Assembly (NCBI RefSeq): GCF_010669285.1
Contig: NZ_CP048711.1
Location: forward strand, 1,178,001 to 1,242,000
DNA: 64,000 nt
Direction of reading: 5' to 3'
DNA from: Kineobactrum salinum
GTDB lineage: Bacteria > Pseudomonadota > Gammaproteobacteria > Pseudomonadales > Halieaceae
Within the stretch, counting starts at the first letter, position 1. Each line of letters starts with the position of its first letter. The notes below the pieces were generated by a model. It was not told where the DNA came from and did not search any database. It saw nothing but the letters and a program-made list of their open reading frames with translations. Of the stretch, positions 35,713-45,989 are shown piece by piece. A program made the translations under genes and the position numbers.

Positions 35713-35906
35713 TGCAAGACCAATAAAAATAACAAGAAACCTGAATAACAATAACAGAGAATGCACGGACCTGGATGGGGAAGAAATCTTCCCCTTCAAT
35801 TTCTGGTTTTTGCTTATCAATAACAATATATGCAGTGCCCGGATAACAATAAGTAGCCTGTAGACCTGGATGGGGAAACACAGTGTTCCCCATTCCCTTA
35901 CTTTTT
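35713..35906 (+). ncRNA. crcZ: candidate CrcZ-type Hfq/Crc-sequestering small RNA
   Basis: The cbrB-pcnB gap has no reading frame but is sharply A-rich against its GC-rich surroundings. From the sigma-54 promoter, an RNA of about 195 nt would contain four CA motifs of the AAYAAYAA type: 35728-35735, 35744-35756 (two overlapping), 35819-35826 and 35845-35852. Between them is a stem-loop, GGGGAAG-AAAT-CTTCCCC (35777-35794, with one further closing A-T pair possible inside the loop), and at the end a terminator hairpin. The 15-nt GACCTGGATGGGGAA begins both stems. In Pseudomonas, CrcZ lies at this position, is driven by CbrB and sigma-54, and titrates Hfq/Crc through the same motif. This copy is about half the Pseudomonas length. 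Confidence 0.75.
35870..35906 (+). terminator. terminator of the CrcZ-like RNA
   Basis: ATGGGGAAACA (35870-35880) pairs with TGTTCCCCAT (35884-35893), with one bulged A and a CAG loop, followed after a short gap by TTTTT at 35902-35906. It is an imperfect but plausible intrinsic terminator. Confidence 0.6.
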
Positions 35907-35978
35907 CGCCCACGCACCGCGAGCCCGCAATTGTGTTAAAATCCCGCTGATCAACCTCCTGTACAAGGCAATCAAGGC

Positions 35979-37274
35979 TTGAAGGTAATCCCCAGGGATC
36001 AGCACTGCATATCCCGCAGAAACATCAGTGACGGCGCTCTCAAGGTGATGGCCCGGCTGCGCGACGCCGGCCACGACGCCTACCTGGTTGGCGGCGCGGT
36101 GCGCGACCTGTTGCTGGGAGGCCACCCCAAGGACTTCGACGTCGCCACCGACGCCACTCCCGAACAGGTCCACGGGATTTTCCGCAACTCCCGCATTATC
36201 GGACGCCGCTTCCGCATTGTACATGTGCGCTTTGGCCGTGAAATCATCGAGGTCACCACCTTTCGTGGCCACCACGACACCGAACCTGCAAAAGCCGGCC
36301 GCGCGCCCTCGAGCCACTCCCGCCATTCCGACCAGGGACTGTTGTTGCGCGACAATGTGTTCGGCACGCTTGAGGAAGACGCGGTGCGGCGTGACCTTAC
36401 CGTCAATGCGCTGTACTACGATTCCGCCACTTTCGCTGTCTACGATCATGTCCATGGCATGCGGGACCTGGAGCACCGCAGTGTCTGCATCATCGGTGAC
36501 CCGGAGCAGCGCTTTCGGGAGGATCCGGTGCGGATGCTGCGGGTGGCGCGCTTTGCCGCCAAGCTCGATTTCAGTATCGACGCCGATACCGCCGCCGCAA
36601 TTCCCCGCTGCGCCCCGCTGCTGGCGGAGATCCCGTCCGCGCGGCTGTTTGACGAATTTCTGAAGCTGTTCTTTTCGGGCAGCGCAGAGCGCACCTTCGA
36701 CGAACTGCTGGAGCACGACCTGCTGCGCTACCTGTTTCCCGACAGCGACTATGAAATCCGGCAGGATGAGGTGGCCATGGCCCTGGTCCGGGCAGCGATG
36801 CGCAGCACCGACCAGCGTATCGCACAGGGCAAGAGCATCACTCCTGCATTCCTGCTCGCGGCCCTGCTGTGGCCGGTTGCAGACCGCCTCGCCGACCAGC
36901 TGCGGGACCGGGGCGATCCGCCGCTGGTGGCGATGAACAGCGCCTCCCAGCAGGTGATCTCCCAGGCCGTGCGCACCGTTTCCATTCCCAAGCGCTTCAG
37001 CATGCCCATGCGGGAAATCTGGGAGTTCCAGCACCGCCTGGAGCGCCGCCAGGAGCGTAAGGCCGCGGAGCTGGTTCAAAACCGGCGCTTTCGCGCCGCC
37101 TATGACTTCCTGCTGCTGCGCGAGCAGGCCGGCGAGGATACCGGCGATGTCGGCGGCTGGTGGACCGAATTCCAGACTCTGCCCGAAAACCAGCAGCTCC
37201 AGGTCGCCAGCGCCGACAGCGAGCGGCCCAGGCGCCGCCGGCCCCGCAAACGGCGCCCCGCGACTGCCGGATGA
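35979..37274 (+). CDS. pcnB: poly(A) polymerase I
   Basis: Adds poly(A) tails to RNA 3' ends and so promotes decay. The nucleotidyltransferase head holds YLVGGAVRDLLLG and the catalytic DFDVATDATPEQ. Conserved RNSRIIGRRFRIVHVRFG and RMLRVARFAAKLDF follow, then a basic arginine-rich tail (RPRRRRPRKRRP). No ATG or GTG exists between an in-frame stop at 35937-35939 and the conserved VIPRDQHCISR start region, so initiation is probably at TTG 35979, with AAGG 10 bp upstream. E. coli pcnB likewise uses a rare start codon. The stop overlaps folK (ATGA). Confidence 0.92.
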   Translation: MKVIPRDQHCISRRNISDGALKVMARLRDAGHDAYLVGGAVRDLLLGGHPKDFDVATDATPEQVHGIFRNSRIIGRRFRIVHVRFGREIIEVTTFRGHHDTEPAKAGRAPSSHSRHSDQGLLLRDNVFGTLEEDAVRRDLTVNALYYDSATFAVYDHVHGMRDLEHRSVCIIGDPEQRFREDPVRMLRVARFAAKLDFSIDADTAAAIPRCAPLLAEIPSARLFDEFLKLFFSGSAERTFDELLEHDLLRYLFPDSDYEIRQDEVAMALVRAAMRSTDQRIAQGKSITPAFLLAALLWPVADRLADQLRDRGDPPLVAMNSASQQVISQAVRTVSIPKRFSMPMREIWEFQHRLERRQERKAAELVQNRRFRAAYDFLLLREQAGEDTGDVGGWWTEFQTLPENQQLQVASADSERPRRRRPRKRRPATAG

Positions 37275-37798
37275 CCCGCGCCTGTATCGGCCTTGGCAGC
37301 AATCTTCAGGATCCCGCCGCGCAGTTGCAGGCGGCCGTTGATGCCCTGGCCCGGCTCCCCGATTCCACCCTCACGGCCGGCTCTGCGCTGTACCGCAGCG
37401 CCGCGGTTGGCCCCGGCATCCAGCCCGATTATCTCAATGCAGTAGCCGTGCTGGAGACTGCGCTGACTCCGGAAGCGCTGCTGGATGCGCTACAGGCCAT
37501 AGAACAGGCCCGGGGCCGGCGCCGCACACTGCGCTGGGGGCCCCGTACCCTGGACCTGGACATTTTGCTGTACGGCGACCGGCAGATCCGCCTGCCCAGG
37601 CTACAGGTGCCACACCCGGCGATGGCGCGGCGGCACTTCGTCCTTTATCCTCTGGCTGATGTCTGTGATCCGCGCCAGCCGCTCCCCTGCGGCAGGACCC
37701 TGGAACAACTGCTGGCCGAATGCCCGCGCCAGGAACTGGAACGCAGCGATGCCGAACTCGACTACCACCTGCAACATGGACAGGAGCCCGGGCCTTGA
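37271..37798 (+). CDS. folK: 6-hydroxymethyl-7,8-dihydropterin pyrophosphokinase
   Basis: Transfers pyrophosphate from ATP to hydroxymethyl-dihydropterin in folate biosynthesis. The 175-residue protein begins with ACIGLGSNLQDP, has the substrate motif GPRTLDLDILLYG near residue 92, and PHPAMARRHFVLYPLADV. The ATG at 37271 overlaps the pcnB stop by 4 bp, while its own stop overlaps the TTG start of the next kinase gene. Such tight coupling indicates one transcript. Confidence 0.93.
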   Translation: MTRACIGLGSNLQDPAAQLQAAVDALARLPDSTLTAGSALYRSAAVGPGIQPDYLNAVAVLETALTPEALLDALQAIEQARGRRRTLRWGPRTLDLDILLYGDRQIRLPRLQVPHPAMARRHFVLYPLADVCDPRQPLPCGRTLEQLLAECPRQELERSDAELDYHLQHGQEPGP

Positions 37799-38478
37799 GC
37801 GCCGATCATCCCGCTACCAGCATCGACCTGAAGGGCCGCTCTCCGCCGGCGTTCATCGCAGTGGAAGGCCCGATAGGCGTCGGCAAGACCACGCTCGCGA
37901 AACGCCTGGCCGCCACCTTCAACTACCAGACCCTGCTGGAGGAAGCGGACCAGAACCCGTTCCTGGAACGTTTCTACCGCAATCGCAAACAGGCCGCGCT
38001 GGCCACCCAGTTGTTCTTCCTGTTCCAGCGTGCCCAGAAGATTGGCGATTTGCGCCAGGCCGATATCTTCGAACCGGTGCGGGTCTCGGACTTTCTGATC
38101 GAGAAAGACCCGCTGTTCGCCCGGGTCAACCTCGACAGTGACGAGTTCCAGCTGTACCAGCGGATCTACCGGCAACTGCAGGTCGACGCCCCCCGGCCAG
38201 ACCTGGTCATCTACCTGCAGGCCCCCACCGACGTGCTGCTGGAACGTATCGACAGTCGCGGCGTCGCCCATGAACGGGGCATTCAGCGGGACTATCTGGA
38301 GCGCCTGAACGAAGTATACAGTGAGTTTTTTCTGTATTACGATGATGCCCCTTTGCTGATCGTGAATGCCAGCGAGATAGACCTCGCCAACGACGATCAG
38401 GACTACCGGCACCTGGTGGATTACCTGCTGGATATCCGCAGCGGTCGCCACTACTTCAACCCCACGTTTTTTGGATAG
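37795..38478 (+). CDS. deoxynucleoside kinase family protein
   Basis: A 227-residue P-loop kinase of the dCK/dGK family, which phosphorylates deoxynucleosides for salvage. It has the Walker A GPIGVGKTTLAKRL near residue 22, the substrate region EEADQNPFLERFY, and the lid/ERS-like segment LLERIDSRGVAHERG. The TTG at 37795 overlaps the folK TGA (TTGA) with GGAG about 8 bp upstream; an ATG at 37720 would add residues lying inside folK and is unlikely. This gene is often found between folK and panB in gammaproteobacteria; substrate preference is unknown. Confidence 0.82.
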   Translation: MSADHPATSIDLKGRSPPAFIAVEGPIGVGKTTLAKRLAATFNYQTLLEEADQNPFLERFYRNRKQAALATQLFFLFQRAQKIGDLRQADIFEPVRVSDFLIEKDPLFARVNLDSDEFQLYQRIYRQLQVDAPRPDLVIYLQAPTDVLLERIDSRGVAHERGIQRDYLERLNEVYSEFFLYYDDAPLLIVNASEIDLANDDQDYRHLVDYLLDIRSGRHYFNPTFFG

Positions 38479-38486
38479 TTCAGCGC

Positions 38487-39278
38487 ATGGGCAAGATCAC
38501 CATCAGCACCCTGGACAAAATGAAAGCTGCGGGAGAGAAGTTCGCCTGCATCACCGCCTACGATGCCACCTTCTCCCGGCTGGTGTCTGAAGCCGGGGCC
38601 GAGACCATTCTTGTCGGCGACTCCCTGGGCATGGTCTTGCAGGGCCACGACAGCACCATCCCGGTTACCATCGAACATATGGAATACCATACCGAGTGCG
38701 TACTGCGGGGGGCCTCCGATGCGATGGTGATCGCCGACATGCCGTTCATGACCTACAGCGATCCGCAGCAGGCCATGGCCAACGCCACCCGCCTGCTGCA
38801 GGCCGGTGCCCAGATGGTAAAGATGGAAGGCGGCACCTGGCTGTCGGACACCATCTCGATGCTGGTGGAACGCGGCATACCGGTTTGCGCCCACCTGGGC
38901 CTTACTCCCCAGTCAGTAAACGCGCTGGGGGGTTTCCGGGTGCAGGGCCGCACCCCCAAAGAGGCCAAGTCCATCCTCGCCGACGCAGTGGAAATCCAGG
39001 ATGCCGGGGCCAGCCTGCTGGTTCTCGAATGCGTGCCGTCACACCTGGCGACGGATATCAGCGAGAAGCTGGATATCCCGGTGATCGGCATTGGCGCCGG
39101 CCCGGGCACCGATGCCCAGGTTCTGGTCATGCACGACCTGCTGGGCCTGTCCCAGCACAGCGCGCGCTTCGTGGAAAACTTCATGGCGGGCCGGGACAAT
39201 ATCCAGCAGGCGCTGAAGGCCTTCGTCGACGCCGTCAAGGACGGCAGCTATCCGGCTGAAGAGCATACTTATAGTTAA
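38487..39278 (+). CDS. panB: 3-methyl-2-oxobutanoate hydroxymethyltransferase
   Basis: First committed step of pantothenate synthesis: it adds a hydroxymethyl group from methylene-THF to ketoisovalerate. At 263 residues it has the usual TIM-barrel motifs: ITAYDATFSRLVSEAGAETILVGDSLGMVLQG at residues ~18-50, VKMEGG near residue 112, PVCAHLGLTPQSV, and the GIGAGPGTDAQVLVMHDLLG signature near residue 196. It starts 8 bp after the kinase gene. panC, normally adjacent, lies 461 bp downstream because repeat D occupies the gap. Confidence 0.94.
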   Translation: MGKITISTLDKMKAAGEKFACITAYDATFSRLVSEAGAETILVGDSLGMVLQGHDSTIPVTIEHMEYHTECVLRGASDAMVIADMPFMTYSDPQQAMANATRLLQAGAQMVKMEGGTWLSDTISMLVERGIPVCAHLGLTPQSVNALGGFRVQGRTPKEAKSILADAVEIQDAGASLLVLECVPSHLATDISEKLDIPVIGIGAGPGTDAQVLVMHDLLGLSQHSARFVENFMAGRDNIQQALKAFVDAVKDGSYPAEEHTYS

Positions 39279-39739
39279 ATGACGTTTAACTTTAGCGCTC
39301 GGGCGCCTTTATCGGTTGGGTGCCTTTATCGGTTGGGTGCCAATAATCCGGTCACTACTGCCGGAGAGTAGTTTCGAGACACGCCGTAAACCCGTCCCTG
39401 GGGGCTCGGATGCGACATCCATGTCGCATACGGTCTCGAAACTACTCTCCGGCAGTAGCGCCCTCACATCGAAGCGGCCCCAAGGACCTGCCATTTAGCT
39501 ATAATTAGAATCTCACAGCGATAGCAAGCACTCACTTCTAGCAATGTTACCGGACATAAAACTGCTTCTTTTAGTAACATAATCGTATGAATATTTGATT
39601 AAAATCCGTTGCCGGGCCTGTACCCATCGGGCATACTGCCGGTCCCCTTGCAGAGCACTACAGCCTGCCGGGGCAACACGACCAGCTTGTTTTCGGTCCA
39701 GCGTCACCCTTTATCCATAAATACAGGGGTCATGTAGAT
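39279..39739. other. 461-bp panB-panC gap carrying palindrome D
   Basis: Contains palindrome D and about 280 bp of AT-richer DNA with a TATAAT at 39499-39504 that may serve as a -10 for panC; no good -35 was seen. TTCTAGCAATGT at about 39535 also occurs near 28918, downstream of element E. No gene found. Confidence 0.5.
39355..39458 (+). repeat. core-conserved palindrome, copy D
   Basis: Perfect 25-bp arms (39355-39379 with 39434-39458) around the 54-nt core with a perfect inner hairpin. The arms match copy A except for one position, where C in A is G in D on the left and G in A is C in D on the right. Flanks also match copy A for about 20 bp on each side. Confidence 0.88.
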
Positions 39740-40624
39740 ATGCGGACTTATGCCGGCGCCACGCCACTGCAGGCAACCCTCCGCGACTGTCGCCAACAGG
39801 GCCAGCGCATCGCTTTCGTTCCCACCATGGGCAATCTTCACGAAGGGCATCTGGAGCTGGTGCGCAGGGCGCACAGTCTCGCGGACATCGTGGTGGTCAG
39901 TATTTTTGTGAATCCGCTGCAATTCGGCCCCGGTGAGGATCTCGACCGCTATCCCCGCACCCTGGCCGCCGACAAGGAAAAACTGTTCAGCGAAGGCGTC
40001 CAGCTGCTGTACGTGCCGGAGGTGGCGGAGATCTACCCCGAGGGCATGGGCATCCACACCCAGGTGCAGGTACCCGACCTGTCCGAGACCCTCTGTGGCA
40101 GCAGCCGCCCCGGTCATTTCAACGGCGTCACCACGGTGGTGAACAAGCTGTTCAATATTATCCAGCCCGATGTGGCGGTGTTCGGTGAAAAGGACTTCCA
40201 GCAGTTGTCCATTATCCGCAAGATGGTCAAGGATCTGTGCATGCCCATCAGGATCGAGGGCGTCGCCACGGCCCGCGACACCGACGGCCTGGCCAAGAGT
40301 TCCCGCAATGGCTTCCTGAATGCCGAACAGCGCCGCGTAGCGCCACTGATCCATCACACCTTGCTGGCCTGCCGCGACGCCATTGCCTGCGGCTTCGACA
40401 ATTTCCTGCAACTGGAATCTCACGCCCGCATGCAATTGCTGCAGGCCGGTTTCGAGCCGGACTACTTCGCCATCCGCGATGCCCACACCCTGCGCGCAGT
40501 CACTGAGCAGACCGAGGAGATCGCCATCCTGGCGGCGGCGCGGCTGGGCTCCACGCGCCTGATCGACAATGTGCGCCTGGCCCTGAACCCGGTGTCCGAC
40601 TGGGGGATGCTGGCCTCCTCCTGA
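39740..40624 (+). CDS. panC: pantothenate synthetase
   Basis: Joins pantoate and beta-alanine with ATP to give pantothenate. The 294-residue protein has the ATP-site motif [16 protein letters not shown] near residue 31, [17 protein letters not shown] near residue 54, the [27 protein letters not shown] region and the KMSKS-like SSRNGFLN. Length and order are normal. The ribosome site is modest (AGGGG about 12 bp upstream). Its separation from panB by repeat D may have placed it under a new promoter. Confidence 0.94.
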   Translation: MRTYAGATPLQATLRDCRQQGQRIAFVPTMGNLHEGHLELVRRAHSLADIVVVSIFVNPLQFGPGEDLDRYPRTLAADKEKLFSEGVQLLYVPEVAEIYPEGMGIHTQVQVPDLSETLCGSSRPGHFNGVTTVVNKLFNIIQPDVAVFGEKDFQQLSIIRKMVKDLCMPIRIEGVATARDTDGLAKSSRNGFLNAEQRRVAPLIHHTLLACRDAIACGFDNFLQLESHARMQLLQAGFEPDYFAIRDAHTLRAVTEQTEEIAILAAARLGSTRLIDNVRLALNPVSDWGMLASS

Positions 40625-40745
40625 GAACCTGCCTCCCGGCGCCTGGCCCCCTGCCAGGACATCGTCGCGATGGGACCTTGCACCAACCGGCGAGCCTAGT
40701 ATCATCCCGTCTCCTATACTGGATAATACGAAGGGAGTGCCACGC

Positions 40746-42686
<1,941 letters not shown>

Positions 42687-43075
42687 TGCCGCGTCGGCTC
42701 GGCGCCCGCCCCACCTGACGTCTCTACCTTTCTGGTAAGTCTCAACGAAATCATATGGGATACCAGGTGTGGGCGTTTACTTTTGCCCCATAGAGCTCAA
42801 TGACATAATTTCAGGTTATTTAAGTTGGGACCTCGCCTCCAGTTCCAGGGACTGCGCCATGCCGCCCAGCCACCGGTTCAGCCGGTCGACCACAGTGCGT
42901 CGCGCGATGGTTTTGCAAGCGGCGCGTTCCTTTGCGGTAGCTTGGTTTTTGCTGCTAGCATAGCGGCTGGCTGACATGAGGCTTGCTCCCTGGCTGTTCT
43001 GTCAAGGAGCTATTCTCGCGCTAATACGACTGCAAGACGAACGATTCGTACTTGAAGAAAACATAAGCTGAACTT
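42687..43075. other. 389-bp intergenic region before the LysR gene
   Basis: Apart from the doubtful 53-codon frame at 42816-42977 I see no gene, repeat or clear terminator after acs. The last 60 bp are AT-richer and probably hold the LysR promoter. Confidence 0.4.
42816..42977 (-). CDS. possible small protein, 53 residues
   Basis: An unrecognised short frame: ATG at 42977 with GGGAG about 8 bp upstream, stop at 42816. The product is basic with an arginine-rich centre and a helical C-terminal half; no known domain was recognised. Codon use is similar to the neighbours, but the length gives little statistical support. It could be a remnant or a chance frame. Confidence 0.25.
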   Translation of the reverse strand: MSASRYASSKNQATAKERAACKTIARRTVVDRLNRWLGGMAQSLELEARSQLK

Positions 43076-43981
43076 ATGGTGAAAATACTGTCCCACTTGG
43101 GTGCACTGCGCTGCGTGGAAGCTGCTGCGCGGCATCAGAGCTACTCCAGGGCCGCGGATGAATTGCATGTGTCGCAGGCTGCGGTCAGTCAGCAGATCCG
43201 GCAGATTGAGGACGTGCTGGGGGTAAAGCTGTTTATTCGTCGCGGGCGCAACATGGTATTGACCACCAGGGGCGCACAGCTGGCCACTCAGTTGAGCAAG
43301 GGCTTTCAGGCCATTGTCGAGGGCGTGCACCAGATCCAGAGCGAGCCGGTCCCCGGCACATTGAATGTCACCACCACCCAGTCGCTGGGCACCATGCTAC
43401 TGATGCCCAACTTGTGGAAGTTCCACCAGCAGCACCCCCAGATCAATGTGCGGGTGACGGTCTCCAGCGAGCTCGAGGACCTGAAGCACGGCGAAATGGA
43501 TGTGGCGATCCGTTTCGGCTTCTCCGAACAGCCGGGGTTGTGTCGGCAGCTGCTGTTCGAAGATCCCCTGGTCGCCCTCTGCTCACCCCGCCTGCTGGAG
43601 CATGTGGACCTGTCCGATCCGCGCAATCTCCGGGAATGCTGGCTGGTGGACGCCGACTACAGCCCCGGGAGAGACTGGCAGACTTGGCTCCAGCTGGCGG
43701 AGCTGGACTTTAGCGACGACGAGATCAAATGGCTGCGGGTCAGCAACCTGGACATGGCGCTGAGCGCGGTGATGTCCGGCCACGGACTTTTTCTCGGCTC
43801 GCTGACCCTGTCGAAGCAGCTGCTCGCCGCCGGCACACTGGTCAAGCCCTTCCCCTACCGTATCGAAAATGGTGTCCGCTACTGCTTCCTGCACGACGAA
43901 CATTCCTCGCGAGTAGAACGAATACAGATATTCAAGGATTGGCTGTTCAAGTTAGTACGGGACTCGGACGATATCAGCTGA
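43076..43981 (+). CDS. LysR family transcriptional regulator (GcvA-like)
   Basis: A 301-residue regulator with an N-terminal winged helix (ALRCVEAAARHQSYSRAADELHVSQAAVSQQIRQIE at residues ~10-45; VKLFIRRGR) and a C-terminal effector domain of the periplasmic-binding type (GTLNVTTTQSLGTMLLMPNL onward). The pattern resembles GcvA/AmpR-type members. It has no clear ribosome site. The next gene in the opposite orientation is a ThDP enzyme, but the two are convergent, so the target is not evident. Confidence 0.85.
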   Translation: MVKILSHLGALRCVEAAARHQSYSRAADELHVSQAAVSQQIRQIEDVLGVKLFIRRGRNMVLTTRGAQLATQLSKGFQAIVEGVHQIQSEPVPGTLNVTTTQSLGTMLLMPNLWKFHQQHPQINVRVTVSSELEDLKHGEMDVAIRFGFSEQPGLCRQLLFEDPLVALCSPRLLEHVDLSDPRNLRECWLVDADYSPGRDWQTWLQLAELDFSDDEIKWLRVSNLDMALSAVMSGHGLFLGSLTLSKQLLAAGTLVKPFPYRIENGVRYCFLHDEHSSRVERIQIFKDWLFKLVRDSDDIS

Positions 43982-44024
43982 GATGCCCGGCTGGGAGTCC
44001 CCTCCCAACAGGGCATGAAAGGTC

Positions 44025-44165
44025 TCACTGAGGATTGAACACCAACTCTCCGGCAGCGACAAAATTGAACAGCAGCGCAGTGGCCGAGCCCAGTGCCAGA
44101 GGGATCAAAGGCAGGCTGGCGAGCATCAGCAGGGCCTCGATCACGATCACATAGATGCCCGAGGA
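44025..44165 (-). pseudogene. possible remnant of a GtrA-like membrane protein
   Basis: Immediately downstream of the ThDP enzyme, a minus-strand frame encodes about 46 residues of strongly hydrophobic sequence (IYVIVIEALLMLASLPLIPL, then LFNFVAAGELVF). The ending resembles the last transmembrane helix of GtrA-type proteins. No start with a ribosome site is apparent and the frame continues into the ThDP gene, so it looks like the tail of a lost gene. Weak evidence. Confidence 0.3.
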
Positions 44166-44175
44166 GCTGGGCTCG

Positions 44176-45741
44176 CTAGGCCCACGTCAGCGGCGTGATA
44201 GAGGCGTCAATCAGGTGCGGGCCCGGGCTATTGAGCGCGGCCGCCAGGGCGGCGCCAAACTCCTCGGCGGTTTCCGCACGACTGGCGTCAACGCCCATGC
44301 CCTGCGCCAGCGCGACAAAATCCATGTCCGGCGAGCCAATGTCCAGTGAACTCGCCGCCTTCGGGCCGGGCTTACCGCCGCGGGCACCAGTGCGGGCAAA
44401 CTCCAGTTCCAGAATGCTGTATTTGCGGTTGTTGAAAATGATCACCGCGATATCGAGCTGTTCCCGCGCCATGGTCCACAAGGCCTGGATGGTATACATC
44501 GCGCTGCCGTCTCCTTCCAGGCAGATCACCTTGCGCTGGGGCCGCGCCAGCGCCGCGCCGACCGCCGCAGGAAGTCCCCAGCCGATGGCGCCACCGGTCA
44601 GGTGCAGCCATTCGTGGGGCTGGGCGTTTGCGGTCGCCGTAAAGCAGCTCAGTCCCATCGTGATACCCTCATCGACGACGATCGCATGCTCCGGCAGGCA
44701 GTGAGCCAGGGCCTGGGCCACTGCATTGGCATCCAGTTCCCCGGTGGGCAGTGCCGGCAGCTCCAGCGGGCGAACCTCCGGCGGCACATTCACTGCATCC
44801 AACTGTTCCAGCAGCCGCTCCAGCACCTGCTCGACGTCCTGGTCGGGACCGGCCAGCAGCAGTTGCTCACAGCTCTCCGGCGCGAGCGCACTGGGGACAT
44901 TCGGATAGGCGAAAAATGCCACCGGCGGAGCCGCCCCCAGCAAAATCAGCTGTTCGGCATCGCGCAGCTGGTCGATGGCCATCTCGGCCAGGTACGGCAG
45001 GCGCTCCACCACACCGGTACCCGCCCCCCGGCGCTGCCGTGCAGGGAAGGTCTCGGTCATCACCTGGGCGCCGGTGGCCTTGCCGATACGGTTGGCCAGC
45101 AAGGTATGTTCACCGTTGATTTCCCGCCCGCCCAGCAAGATCACTGTGCGCTTGCCGGACTGCAGCATCTCCACCGCCCGCTGCAGACTCCCGCTGGATA
45201 CCGATGAGGGAGCCGGCAAAGTCGCGGGCGGCGCAGTGCCGGCCGGACTTTCGCCCCAGGACACATCCGCCGGCAGGATCAGCGTGGCAATATTGCCGCG
45301 GCCGGCCTGGCGCACGGCTTCGGCGGTATCCTGCCCGATCTCTTCGGGCGTTGCGCAACTGTGTACCCAGTGTGACACCGGCGCGGCGATGGCGGCGATG
45401 TCCGAGGTCAGTGGTGAGTCGTACTGCAGGTGATAGGTAGCGTGGTCGCCGACAATATTGACTATCGGCACATTGCCCTTCCTGGCATTGTGAATATTCG
45501 CCAGCGCATTGCCCAGCCCCGGACCCAGGTGCAACAACGTCGCGGCCGGCTTGCGCGCCATCCGGGCGTAACCATCCGCAGCGCCACTGACCACGCCCTC
45601 GAACAGGCACAGCACACAGCGCAGCCCCGCGACCTCATCAAGGGCGGCAACAAAATGCATTTCCGAAGTGCCGGGATTGCTGAAACAGATTTCCACACCA
45701 CTGTCTACCAGTGTGCTTACCAGGCTTTCTGCGCCATTCAT
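44176..45741 (-). CDS. ThDP-dependent acetolactate synthase-like enzyme
   Basis: A 521-residue thiamine diphosphate enzyme. The N-terminal pyrimidine domain has GVEICFSNPGTSEMHFV and the catalytic Glu in CLFEGVVSGAADGYARM. The C-terminal cofactor domain has LTGGAIGWGLPAAVGAAL and the GDGSAMYTIQALWT...FNNRKY metal-binding motif. It resembles large subunits annotated as acetolactate synthase but is shorter than IlvB/IlvI and has no small subunit beside it. Benzoylformate or other 2-oxoacid decarboxylase activity is equally possible. The ATG at 45741 has GGAG 9 bp upstream. Confidence 0.8.
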   Translation of the reverse strand: MNGAESLVSTLVDSGVEICFSNPGTSEMHFVAALDEVAGLRCVLCLFEGVVSGAADGYARMARKPAATLLHLGPGLGNALANIHNARKGNVPIVNIVGDHATYHLQYDSPLTSDIAAIAAPVSHWVHSCATPEEIGQDTAEAVRQAGRGNIATLILPADVSWGESPAGTAPPATLPAPSSVSSGSLQRAVEMLQSGKRTVILLGGREINGEHTLLANRIGKATGAQVMTETFPARQRRGAGTGVVERLPYLAEMAIDQLRDAEQLILLGAAPPVAFFAYPNVPSALAPESCEQLLLAGPDQDVEQVLERLLEQLDAVNVPPEVRPLELPALPTGELDANAVAQALAHCLPEHAIVVDEGITMGLSCFTATANAQPHEWLHLTGGAIGWGLPAAVGAALARPQRKVICLEGDGSAMYTIQALWTMAREQLDIAVIIFNNRKYSILELEFARTGARGGKPGPKAASSLDIGSPDMDFVALAQGMGVDASRAETAEEFGAALAAALNSPGPHLIDASITPLTWA

Positions 45742-45930
45742 TGTTCGGGCTCCATTGCGGTGGCTAAGGCAGCGGCGGCAGTTGACACCGGAAGACAAGC
45801 TCCGCAGTGGCCGCCACAGACTGCATATTAGCGCCTGCGGCCGAGCCGCGCGAGCATCCACAGCCGCTGCGGATCATTGCAGTCGCGTATTTTCCGGGAA
45901 ACATTCAACCGCGAGGGCGGATAATAGAAT

Positions 45931-45961
45931 AAAAAAGGGACACCGTCGCCGGCATCCCTTT
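45931..45961 (-). terminator. intrinsic terminator of the pnp operon
   Basis: On the minus strand AAAGGGA (45955-45961) pairs with TCCCTTT (45934-45940), with an inner GCCG-GCGA-CGGT stem, followed by a run of six T (complement of 45931-45936). It lies about 30 bp after the pnp stop. Confidence 0.85.
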
Positions 45962-45989
45962 GTTCAGCTATGGCTATCGCCGCGCGGTG

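Noticed and set aside
27384-39458. Repeated palindromes considered as a CRISPR array
   Set aside because: Copies are dispersed over 12 kb, lie in both orientations, and have no regular spacers or cas genes.
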